Source: CAWGHZ01 sp963822575
GTDB lineage: Bacteria; Pseudomonadota; Alphaproteobacteria; MPNO01; DASWLB01
DNA length: 64,000 nt
Assembly (NCBI GenBank): GCA_963822575.1
Contig: CAWGHZ010000007.1
Span: 1,302,001 to 1,366,000, forward strand
Direction of reading: 5' to 3'
How positions within the stretch are numbered: the stretch's first letter is position 1; every line of letters begins with the position of its first letter. Made by a program: the position numbers and the translations under genes. The notes beneath the pieces were generated by a model, which did not search any database, had not been told where the DNA came from, and saw only the letters and a program-made list of their open reading frames with translations. Shown one piece after another: positions 44,640-52,765 of the stretch.

Positions 44640-45654
44640 CTACTGCGGCGCGACCGGTTGGGGCATAAACCCGAACACCGAGACGTCGAACGGCCCGGTG
44701 TGGGTGTTCAGGACGAACCCTTGCTGGTTCACCCCGTCCGGGTCGCGGTCGCTCGCGACCATGACGGCATAGCCGAGCTTCACGGTCGTGGGTGACTTCG
44801 AACCCGCCCGCATCCTGGATCAGGTCGTCGATGCGGACGGTCGATTTCGTTCCCAACTCGGCCACGGGCAGATTGCACGGGGTGCAGATCTCGCGTCCGG
44901 TCGCAGACGTCATCGGCGCGCCGGTCGACTGGTCGAACAGGTAGAGATCGACCGACGGCGTCGCCGGGATCGTACCCGATGCCACCCCGGTGCCATAGGT
45001 TGTGAAAAGCGTCGAATCGAATGTGTTCTGCGTCGCGGTGATCGTGCCGGACTTTTCAAGCACGTGCGGAAGGATAAAGCCGTGGAGCACGACCCTGGGC
45101 CTGCCATCCGGCCCCTTCGCGACCGTCGCACCCAGCAGCGGGTTCGTCCCGGCGTTGGCGAGAGCCGCCTCTCCCGGAGACGACGGATCCAACGCCACCA
45201 CCGGCTCACCGCGCGGGGGAAGCACAAGCCGCTTTCCGACGCGCCGCACCTTGCCGCGTCGCGATACCGGGCCCGAAACGCCGCGGAGACGGCGTCCCCG
45301 GACCAAGAAATGGACAAGCGAGCGCGCGACCGCCAACCCGGGTCGACGCGCACCCGTCGCCCCGTCGCGCTGCGTGCCGGGCACTGCCCCGCCCAGCTCG
45401 TTTCCGAGGTTCAGGATTCCGCGCCCGGTATCGGTACCGCTCGGCGCCGCACAGCACGGGCCGAAAGACTGGACCCCGCTGTTCCACTGGATCCCGCCAT
45501 CGGGCAGGAAGAACAGGCTCGTCGAGCCAGGCGGCACGCCGACCGGGCACGTGACTTTGTCGCCGAGATGCATGCAGTTGGCGCGCGCCGGTCCGCCGGG
45601 CGCGAGCAGGCACAGGGCGCAGATCAGGCCGAGTAGCGTCGCGCGCAGGCGCAT
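44640..45654 (-). CDS. Secreted cysteine-containing protein of unknown family (one frameshift)
   Basis: I do not recognise this protein. After repair it has 337 residues, with a signal peptide (about residues 1-25, ending PARA) and a cysteine-rich start (NCMHLGDKVTC, GPCCAAP). A basic low-complexity middle stretch lies at about residues 100-145, and the C-terminal domain begins near RVVLHGFILPHV and carries the CxxC motif ICTPC. The frame shifts at GACTTC 44794-44799 (GAAGTC on the coding strand): GGFE continues in the next frame as SPTTVKLGYAVMVASDRDP and ends FGFMPQPVAPQ. Removing one base restores GAGTC and one frame over 1015 bases. It lies 15 bases after the TPR-barrel gene, so it may be its exported client. 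Confidence 0.65.
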
Positions 45655-45669
45655 GGCAATCCTCCTTCG

Positions 45670-47229
45670 TCAGAACCGGGCAGCGACGCCGACGCCGAAC
45701 ACGCTCTGCGTATAGGCGTAGAGCGGAATGTTGGAGTTGTTTTCGGTATATTCGTAGTTCACGAATGCGGTCACCTCCCTGTTGCCCAGGACCGGGAAGG
45801 GCCGGTCCAGCCGGACGGCCACACGATTGATATTGTCCTGGCGCTTCAGCAGGAAGCCGGCGCCCGACAGGCTATTCGCCTTGTCGTAATCGTCGAGCTC
45901 CCGCGTGTACGACGCGTAGGCGCGGACGCCCCAGACCACGTCACGTGCCAGCGCAATGTATGCGCCCCTGCCGTGAAACTCGAAGTCGTTGCCGGTCGCG
46001 TCGTTGATGAGCGCAAAGACGGCGACGCGCGCGTCGACACCGAGTGGCAGAAGCCGCCCGTCCATGCGGAAGGTGTGGGCGAGCGTGAAGACATGCGTAT
46101 CGGCATCGCGATCGAGGAAGGGCGTGACGGGCACGGCAGTGAAATCCGACGAGGAGAAGGTGTAAGTGACCGTCGTCACGTTCTCCCGGTCCCACAAATA
46201 TCCGCCCGACGGCTCGACGCCGAACCGGCGCACCGCGGTTTCGAGACCGACGAGATCGAGGCCGCCGAATCCGCGCAGCGATACCGCCCATTGCGGCGCG
46301 ATCCGGGCATGGTAGGCGGCGGAGACCTCGTGCGTCTGGTAGTCGAACCCGTCGACGTCGGTGAACGTGTCCGCGGCGAAGTCGTAGGCGACGACCACCG
46401 AACGGTCGCCGCGCAGCCGAAACTCGTAGGCCGCGTCCAGCGTGGTGCGCACGAAGCCAGAATCCTTGGACGACACGTCGGCGGGCAGCACGGAATTGTT
46501 CGGCAACCCGACGACGTTGTCGTTCGCGCCGCCGGATACCGAGACGCCGACGGTCCAGTTGCGACGTGCCGTTTCCGGCGGTGCCACGGCTTGCGGTCCG
46601 GTGTTGCGCAGGGCGAGCCCCGGCGGACTGTCCGGCGCCTCCGCCAGCAGCCGCTCCAGCGGCGCCTCCGAGCGCTCCGGCGTGCCGCGAAGCGTCTCCA
46701 ACTCGGCCAAAAGATAGAGAGAGGTCGGACGGCGGGCCGGATCGCGCGCCATGGCGCGGCCCAGCGCCGCCTCGGCCTCGGCGAAGTGGCGCAGCGCGAG
46801 CTCGGCTCGGCCAAGCAGCTCGCTCGCCTCCCCGTCCTTCGGGTGGGCCGCCTCGTAGGGGCCGAGATAGGCCACCGCTTGCCGCCAGCGCCCCGTGGCG
46901 ACCGCCGCCCAGCCCTGCTCGAAATCGAGGTCCGGGTGCGTGACACCCTTCTTCCGCATGAGATCGAACGCGGCGTAGGCCGGTCCTGGCTGGCTCAGCC
47001 GGTTGAGCGCATAGCCCTGGAAGAAGAGCGCACGGGCGTCGTTCGGATCGAGCTTGAGCGACCGGTTGAAATCGTCCAGCGCCGCCTTGTACGCCCGGGC
47101 ATCGAGCTCGGCGATCCCGGCTCGAAGCGCGGTTTCGGACTGGGGTGATGCCGCAATCGGACCCGGACGCAGAAGACATAGAGCAACCGTGACCGCGGCT
47201 GCGGCCCCCGCCCACCGGCGCACGCTCAT
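45670..47229 (-). CDS. TPR plus outer-membrane beta-barrel protein (SLAM-like)
   Basis: A 519-residue protein in three parts. It has a signal peptide (about residues 1-28), tetratricopeptide repeats at about 30-190 (AYKAALDDFNRSLKLDPND, RPTSLYLLAELE), and a C-terminal region of alternating amphipathic strands from about residue 220 that ends in VGVAARF, the C-terminal phenylalanine expected of BAM substrates. The GANDNVVGL turn at the start of the barrel recalls the Slam (surface lipoprotein assembly modifier) family, whose members move client proteins to the cell surface. It leads a two-gene operon with the secreted unknown protein. Slam-like function is an inference. Confidence 0.72.
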   Translation of the reverse strand: MSVRRWAGAAAAVTVALCLLRPGPIAASPQSETALRAGIAELDARAYKAALDDFNRSLKLDPNDARALFFQGYALNRLSQPGPAYAAFDLMRKKGVTHPDLDFEQGWAAVATGRWRQAVAYLGPYEAAHPKDGEASELLGRAELALRHFAEAEAALGRAMARDPARRPTSLYLLAELETLRGTPERSEAPLERLLAEAPDSPPGLALRNTGPQAVAPPETARRNWTVGVSVSGGANDNVVGLPNNSVLPADVSSKDSGFVRTTLDAAYEFRLRGDRSVVVAYDFAADTFTDVDGFDYQTHEVSAAYHARIAPQWAVSLRGFGGLDLVGLETAVRRFGVEPSGGYLWDRENVTTVTYTFSSSDFTAVPVTPFLDRDADTHVFTLAHTFRMDGRLLPLGVDARVAVFALINDATGNDFEFHGRGAYIALARDVVWGVRAYASYTRELDDYDKANSLSGAGFLLKRQDNINRVAVRLDRPFPVLGNREVTAFVNYEYTENNSNIPLYAYTQSVFGVGVAARF

Positions 47230-47465
47230 CTATCGCCCCCTCAGCGATGTCTTCGCTTGGCTTGAAATCTAGCGGCTACCAAATGAATCCGCAATGCGCG
47301 CTGTGGAATCTTTGGGCTAAATCCTTCGACCCAATTCTATCGGTTCGTGCTGAGCGCCTTCCTTTGGTCCTTCCGCGCGCTCGCGCGCCGCCCGCCTTAC
47401 GATTTCGGATGGGCGTGCCGGTGGGGGGAGCCGACGCCGCCATGCACATGCCTTCCCCGCACGAC

Positions 47466-47864
47466 CTAGACGGGGACCAGGTGCAGGTGGCCATGGCGCA
47501 CGCCGGTCCGGGCCAACGACCGGTCGGCGAAGGCGCGGACCTCGGCGGCCGGCCCCTGCAGCACAACCACCTCGAAGCGGTCGTCGCGGTCGAGGGGAAC
47601 ATGGATGCAGGACAGGATCACGGAATTATGGTCGTGTTGCGCCTGGGTGAGGCGCTGGGCGACCTCGCGGTTGTTACTGTTGTAAACGTATGCGAGGCAG
47701 CCGGCCGCCTGACCGGAGGCGGCGGGCGCGGTTCGTTCCGCGTCGAGCCGCTGGCGCAAGAGGTCGCGCACAGCCTCGGACCGGTTCCGGTAGCCCTTTC
47801 CCTCGATGAACCGGTCGAACTCGGCGAGTAGGTCATCGTCGAGCGAAATGCTGTTTCGTTCCAT
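47466..47864 (-). CDS. nikR: NikR-family nickel-responsive regulator with altered metal site
   Basis: A 132-residue protein with an N-terminal ribbon-helix-helix DNA-binding domain (SISLDDDLLAEFDRFIEGKGYRNRSEAVRDLLR) and a C-terminal ACT-like metal domain, the NikR plan. In E. coli NikR the high-affinity nickel ligands are His76, His87, His89 and Cys95. Here the aligned positions are His77, His88, Pro90 and Arg96, so two of four ligands are missing. It is divergent from a NiCoT-type nickel permease, which argues that it still regulates metal uptake. The ATG at 47864 follows GGGAGG. Confidence 0.88.
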   Translation of the reverse strand: MERNSISLDDDLLAEFDRFIEGKGYRNRSEAVRDLLRQRLDAERTAPAASGQAAGCLAYVYNSNNREVAQRLTQAQHDHNSVILSCIHVPLDRDDRFEVVVLQGPAAEVRAFADRSLARTGVRHGHLHLVPV

Positions 47865-47876
47865 GGCCTCCCTCCC

Positions 47877-47899
47877 GTTATTTACGGCCTGTTTATCAC
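47877..47899. promoter_or_regulatory. AT-rich imperfect dyad between nikR and the nickel permease
   Basis: GTTATTTAC and GTTTATCAC, five bases apart, match as an imperfect inverted repeat at six of nine positions, in the only AT-rich part of this divergent promoter gap. It does not fit the E. coli NikR operator (GTATGA half-sites) and is offered only as a candidate binding site. Confidence 0.25.
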
Positions 47900-48022
47900 A
47901 GCGGGCTCCCGCGCGGCACCCTTCCGCTTGACACGCACGGTCCACCGCATGAAGAAATGGCTTCGCGATGTTGTTGCGCGCGGTCGCCTTGCGGCGGCGT
48001 CGCTCCGCTGGGACCGGTCCGG

Positions 48023-49072
48023 ATGCATGTGTTCGACGATGGGGCGGGGGCGTTGAAAGGCAGGATCGCCGGCATCTATGCCCTTCTGATCGCGGCCAAC
48101 GTGGCCGTATGGGTCTGGGCCTTGGTGGCGTTCGCCGACCGGCCCCAAATGCTGGGCATCGCGCTTCTCGCCTACGTATTCGGGCTGCGCCACGCCGTCG
48201 ACGCCGACCACATCGCCGCCATCGACAACGTCGTCCGCAAGCTGATGCAGGAGGGCAAGCGCCCGCTCGGCGTCGGCATGTTCTTCTCGCTCGGCCATTC
48301 GACCGTCGTAGTGCTGGCCGCGACCGGCGTCGCCGCCAGCGCTGCGGCGCTGCAGGGCCGCTTCGCGGACCTCAAGGCGGTCGGCGGGATCGTCAGTACC
48401 AGCCTGTCGGCGGGGTTCCTGCTTGTGATCGCGCTCGCCAACCTCGCCATCCTGCGCGGCGTATGGCGGCGCTTCCGCGAGGTACGTCGCACCGGGCGCC
48501 TCGCCGAGGACGGGCTCGACATGCTGTTCGCGGGCGGCGGGTTGCTCGCCCGCCTGTTCCGGCCGCTTTTCCGCGGCATCGGCCGAAGCTGGCACATGTA
48601 TCCCATCGGCTTCCTGTTCGGGCTCGGCTTCGACACGGCGAGCGAGATCGGCCTCCTCGGCATCTCGGCGGCCCAGGCGGCCGATGGCATGTCGCTGTGG
48701 GCGACGCTGATCTTCCCCGCCTTGTTCACCGCAGGGATGGCGCTGGTCGACTGCACCAACTCCATCCTGATGGTCGGCGCCTATGGCTGGGCCTTCGTTA
48801 AGCCGATCCGCAAGCTCTGGTACAACATGACCATCACCGCCATCTCGGTGATCGTCGCGCTGATCGTCGGCGGGCTCGAGGCGTTCGGCCTGATCGCCGA
48901 CAAGCTGGGGGCAACCGGCACGTTTTGGGACGCGGTGGCGGCGCTGAACGACGATCTCGGCGCCTTCGGCTTCGTCGTCATCGGCGTGTTCGTGGCAAGC
49001 TGGATCGTCTCCGCCGCCATCTATCGCTGGCGGCGCTTCGACGACTTGGTCGTCACCACCGCCGAGCCATAG
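48023..49072 (+). CDS. Nickel/cobalt permease of the NiCoT family
   Basis: A 349-residue membrane protein of the HoxN/NixA family, which imports nickel or cobalt ions. The family signature RHAVDADHIAAIDN (an HX4DH motif) lies in helix II, and the other conserved segments FSLGHSTVV, LGFDTASEI and LFTAGMALVDCTNSILM follow. About eight helices are apparent. The ATG at 48023 is chosen as it leaves a short cytoplasmic N-terminus; an upstream start is possible. It is divergent from nikR. No urease, hydrogenase or other nickel enzyme is in the window to show the use of the metal. Confidence 0.92.
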   Translation: MHVFDDGAGALKGRIAGIYALLIAANVAVWVWALVAFADRPQMLGIALLAYVFGLRHAVDADHIAAIDNVVRKLMQEGKRPLGVGMFFSLGHSTVVVLAATGVAASAAALQGRFADLKAVGGIVSTSLSAGFLLVIALANLAILRGVWRRFREVRRTGRLAEDGLDMLFAGGGLLARLFRPLFRGIGRSWHMYPIGFLFGLGFDTASEIGLLGISAAQAADGMSLWATLIFPALFTAGMALVDCTNSILMVGAYGWAFVKPIRKLWYNMTITAISVIVALIVGGLEAFGLIADKLGATGTFWDAVAALNDDLGAFGFVVIGVFVASWIVSAAIYRWRRFDDLVVTTAEP

Positions 49073-49187
49073 GCTTGACGGTTCGGGATTTCGTTCCCAT
49101 GTGGAGATTTCGCGCGGCGAAAGCCGTCGCCTTTCCGGACGTGTCCGGCGGTTTGAGGAGACATGTGAACGATTTCAATAGGTTATG

Positions 49188-49241
49188 AGGCGACGTAGAG
49201 GGCGACATAGAGGCGACATCAGGCGACATAGAGGCGACATC
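49188..49241. repeat. Short tandem repeat, five units of about 10-12 bases
   Basis: The unit AGGCGACATAG/AGGCGACATC recurs five times between 49188 and 49241 with small changes (first unit AGGCGACGTAG). It lies in the 215-base gap between the convergent nickel permease and TlpA-like genes. No open frame or stem structure explains it. Confidence 0.75.
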
Positions 49242-49287
49242 GGGTTACCTCGCGGCACCTTGAGGTTACGCCGAGGCGACCGCCGGG

Positions 49288-49860
49288 CTACTCGCGCGAG
49301 AACGCGACCTTGCGGAGCAGCGTCACGGCCTTGGGCAAGTCCCAGTCGACCGCGCCGATGAACCGGCCGAGCGGCTTGCCATCGGCGCCGAACAGCCAGG
49401 TCGTCGGCAGCGCCTCGACCTTGAGCGAACGCGCGATCGCCCCGTCCTTGTCGAAATAGACCGCGAGGTGCGCGAGCTTCACCTGGGCGAGATAGGGATC
49501 GATCTTGGGCCAGCCGGTCACGTCCTGCGAGAGCGCGATGACGGCGAGCCCGTCCGGCGCCATGCGCCTGGCGAGCCGGTCGAGCGACGGCATCTCCTCC
49601 TTGCACGGCCCGCACCAGGTCGCCCAGAAATTGACCAGCACCGGACGGCCGGCGAACGCGGCGAGAGTCTTTGTCGAGCCGTCCTTGGCATAGAACGGGA
49701 CGGTCCGCGCTGGCGAGGGCGGCGTCGAGGCGGTAAAGTCGCGCGCGGGCGCCGGCGACGGAGGCGAGGCTGTTTCATTCTCGGCGCGAAAATGCCATAT
49801 CGCGCCGGATGCGGCCGCGAGGGTGGCGACCAGGACGAAGATGATACCGTACTTTTTCAC
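49288..49860 (-). CDS. TlpA-like membrane-anchored thioredoxin
   Basis: A 190-residue thiol-disulfide oxidoreductase with an N-terminal membrane anchor (YGIIFVLVATLAAASGAIW) and a periplasmic thioredoxin domain. The active site is WCGPCKEE, and the TlpA/ResA insert and cis-proline region (EALPTTWLFG) are present. Such proteins reduce cysteines during cytochrome oxidase or cytochrome c maturation. GTG at 49860 (VKKYGIIFV) is the likely start. It is divergent from argH with 24 bases between starts, so the two promoters must overlap the coding ends. Confidence 0.88.
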   Translation of the reverse strand: MKKYGIIFVLVATLAAASGAIWHFRAENETASPPSPAPARDFTASTPPSPARTVPFYAKDGSTKTLAAFAGRPVLVNFWATWCGPCKEEMPSLDRLARRMAPDGLAVIALSQDVTGWPKIDPYLAQVKLAHLAVYFDKDGAIARSLKVEALPTTWLFGADGKPLGRFIGAVDWDLPKAVTLLRKVAFSRE

Positions 49861-49884
49861 GCACGCTCCCGGGGCAGCGCAGCC

Positions 49885-51333
49885 ATGAGCACGAGATCGA
49901 AGCGCCGCACCGCCCAACCGGACGGCCCAACTCCGCCCGCCGCCGGCGAGCCCGCCGCCAACACCATGTGGGGCGGGCGGTTCGGCGCCGGCCCGGCGCG
50001 GCTGATGGAAAAGATCAACGCCTCCATTGCGTTTGACAAGCGCCTATACGCGCAGGACATCGCGGCGTCAAAGGCGCACTGCACGATGCTGATGAACCGC
50101 GGCATCGTGTCCGCCTCCGACGGGCGCGCCATCCTCGCCGGGCTCGACGCGGTGAAGGGCGAGATCGAGCGCGGCGACTTCGCCTTCAAGGAGGAACTCG
50201 AGGACATCCACCTCAACGTCGAGGCGCGGCTCGCCGAGCGCATCGGGGCACCGGCCGGGCGGCTGCACACCGCGCGCTCGCGCAACGACCAGGTGGCGAC
50301 CGACTTCCGCATGTGGGTGCGCGACGCCATCGACCGCACCGCCGACGGGATCAAGGCGCTGCAGCGGGTGCTGATCGACCTCGCCGAGCGCCACGCCGAG
50401 ACCGTCATGCCGGGCTTCACCCATCTGCAGTCGGCGCAGCCGGTGACGCTGGGCCACCACCTGCTGGCCTATGTCGAGATGCTGGGGCGCGACCGCGGCC
50501 GCCTCGCCGATGCGCGCGAGCGGCTGAACGAATGCCCGCTCGGCGCCGGCGCGCTCGCCGGCACGTCGTTCCCGATCGACCGAGAGGCGACGGCGAAGGC
50601 GCTCGGCTTCGCCCGGCCGATGCAGAATTCGCTCGACGCCGTCTCCGACCGCGACTTCGCCCTCGAGTTCCTGGCGGGGGCGGCAATCCTCGCCATGCAC
50701 CTATCGCGCCTCGCCGAGGAGATCGTGCTGTGGTCCTCGGCCCAGTTCGGCTTCGCCCGGCTATCCGACGCGTTCTCCACCGGCTCGTCGATGATGCCGC
50801 AGAAGCGCAACCCCGACGCGGCCGAGCTGGTGCGGGCCAAGACCGGGCGGGTGATCGGCGGGCTTATCGGGCTGTTCACCGTTTTGAAGGCGCTGCCGCT
50901 CGCCTACGCCAAGGACATGCAAGAGGACAAGGAGGCGGTGTTCGATGCCGCGGACACGGTCGAGCTCGCGCTCGCCGCGATGGCGGGCATGATGGCCGAC
51001 ATCGCCTTCGACGCGGCCCGCATGCGCGCCGCCGCGACCGCCGGGCATGCGTCGGCCACCGACCTTGCCGATTGGCTGGTGCGGGTGCTCGACATGCCGT
51101 TCCGCGAGGCGCACCGCGTGACTGGCCGCATCGTGCGCCTCGCGGAGGAGACCGCGAAGCCGCTCGACAAGCTGACGCTCGACGAGATGCGCTCAATCGA
51201 GCCGCGCATCGCCCCCGACCTCTACAAGGTGCTGGGCGCGGAGAACGCCGTCGCCTCGCGCAACTCGCTCGGCGGCACCGCGCCCAAGAACGTCCGCCGC
51301 GCCGTCGCCCTGGCCCGGAAGCGGTTCCTGTGA
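49885..51333 (+). CDS. argH: Argininosuccinate lyase
   Basis: ArgH splits argininosuccinate into arginine and fumarate, the last step of arginine synthesis. The 482-residue product has the family hallmarks MWGGRF, HTARSRNDQ (with the substrate-binding residues), GFTHLQSAQPVTLGHH and the GSSMMPQKRNPD signature loop. An extra 25-residue Pro/Ala-rich N-terminus precedes MWGGRF; translation might start later, but the ATG at 49885 is the first good one. It leads argH-lptM-lysA-DUF4175, tightly packed. Confidence 0.96.
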   Translation: MSTRSKRRTAQPDGPTPPAAGEPAANTMWGGRFGAGPARLMEKINASIAFDKRLYAQDIAASKAHCTMLMNRGIVSASDGRAILAGLDAVKGEIERGDFAFKEELEDIHLNVEARLAERIGAPAGRLHTARSRNDQVATDFRMWVRDAIDRTADGIKALQRVLIDLAERHAETVMPGFTHLQSAQPVTLGHHLLAYVEMLGRDRGRLADARERLNECPLGAGALAGTSFPIDREATAKALGFARPMQNSLDAVSDRDFALEFLAGAAILAMHLSRLAEEIVLWSSAQFGFARLSDAFSTGSSMMPQKRNPDAAELVRAKTGRVIGGLIGLFTVLKALPLAYAKDMQEDKEAVFDAADTVELALAAMAGMMADIAFDAARMRAAATAGHASATDLADWLVRVLDMPFREAHRVTGRIVRLAEETAKPLDKLTLDEMRSIEPRIAPDLYKVLGAENAVASRNSLGGTAPKNVRRAVALARKRFL

Positions 51334-51461
51334 GACGAGCGATTCTCGTTGCCCTTCTCGCCCTGGCCGTCGCCGCGCCGCTGGGGGCATGCGGCAAGAA
51401 GGGGCCGCTGAAGCCGCCGCCGGGCGAACAAACCGACTATCCGCGGCACTACCCGCAATGA
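51330..51461 (+). CDS. lptM: LPS assembly lipoprotein LptM (YifL-like)
   Basis: A 43-residue lipoprotein with a signal of about 20 residues ending in LGAC (lipidated Cys21), followed by the hallmark GKKGPLKPPPG. LptM stabilises the LptD/LptE translocon by promoting its correct disulfide formation. Its GTG start at 51330 overlaps the argH stop by four bases (GTGA), and its stop overlaps the lysA ATG (ATGA), so all three are translationally coupled. The same order occurs in many proteobacteria. Confidence 0.9.
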   Translation: MRRAILVALLALAVAAPLGACGKKGPLKPPPGEQTDYPRHYPQ

Positions 51462-52754
51462 CCGGCTTCGCCTATCGGGACGGGCAGCTTTGCGCCGACG
51501 GGGTACGGCTCGCCGAGATCGCCAAATTCGTCGGCACGCCCTGCTACGTCTATTCGTCCTCGACCATCGAGGACGCGTATCGGCGGTTCGCTTCCGCCCT
51601 CGCCGGGCTCGATGCCACCGTGTGCTATGCGCTCAAGGCGAACCCGAGCCTCGCCGTCGTGCGCACGCTCGCCGAGCTCGGCGCCGGCGCCGACGTGGTT
51701 TCGGGCGGCGAACTGGCCGTCGCGCTGGCCGCCGACATCGCGCCCGAGCGCATCGTGTTCTCCGGCGTCGGCAAGACGCGCGACGAGATGGCGCAGGCGC
51801 TCGCCGCCGGGATCGGCCAGTTCAACGTCGAGTCCGAGGCCGAGCTCGAGGTGCTGTCGGAGGTCGCCGTCGGACGCGGCGTGCGGGCGCCGGTCGCGCT
51901 CCGCGTCAATCCGGACGTCGAACTCGGGCGGGCACGACAAGATCACCACCGGGCGCAAGATCGACAAGTTCGGCATCGCCATCGACCGCGCGCCGGCGCT
52001 CTATGCCCGCGCCGCGCAATTGCCGGGGATCGAGATCGTCGGCGTCGCCGTGCATATCGGATCGCAGATCGTCGCGCTCGACCCGTTCCGCGCCGCCTTC
52101 GCCCGCGCCGCCGCGCTGGCACAGGAGCTGGCCGCGGCCGGCCACGCGATCCGCCGGCTCGATCTCGGCGGCGGGCTCGGCGTCGCCTACGAGGGCACGC
52201 GCGCCGCCGACCCCGTCAAGTATGCCCGCATCGTCGCCGAGGCGACCCGGGGCTTCGCCGGCGAGCGCGTGTTCGAGCCGGGCCGCTTCCTGGTCGCTGC
52301 GGCGGGAGCGCTGCTCGCCCGCGTCCTCTACGTCAAGGAGACGCCGGCCAAGCGCTTCGTCATCGTCGACGCGGCGATGAACGACCTGATCCGGCCCGCC
52401 TTGTACGAGGCGCGCCACCCGATCCTGCCGGTCGCGGAGGCCGCGCCCGACGCGCCCCGCGCCGCTTCGGACGTGGTCGGGCCGGTCTGCGAGTCGGGCG
52501 ACGTGCTGGCCAAGGCGCGGGACCTGCCGCCGCTCGCCGACGGTGATCTTTTGGCGGTCGCGATGGCGGGCGCCTATGGCGCGGCGATGGCGTCGGAGTA
52601 TAATAGTCGGCCCCTCGCGCCCGAGGTGATGGTCCGGGATGGCCGGTTCGCGGTGACGCGCGCCCGCCCCGGCATCGAAGAGCGGCTGAAGCGCGAGAGT
52701 TTGCCGCCGTGGCTCATGGAGACGCGCAAGGCGCGGTCCCGCGGGGCGGCCTGA
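51458..52754 (+). CDS. lysA: Diaminopimelate decarboxylase (one frameshift)
   Basis: LysA is a PLP enzyme that makes lysine from meso-diaminopimelate. After repair it has 431 residues. The PLP lysine is in CYALKANPS, the GGELAVALAA segment follows, then HIGSQI, LGGGLGVAY and the late CESGDVLAK. The frame changes at GAACTC 51920-51925: VNPDVE is followed in the next frame by SGGHDKITTGRKIDKFG. Removing one A gives VNPDVDSGGHDKI, the expected family sequence, and restores GACTC. The length is one base over a multiple of three. The ATG overlaps the lptM stop. Confidence 0.9.
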
Positions 52755-52765
52755 AGGAGGTCCGA

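Noticed and set aside
49188..49241. CRISPR array
   Set aside because: Units of 10-12 bases without spacers, and no cas genes nearby.
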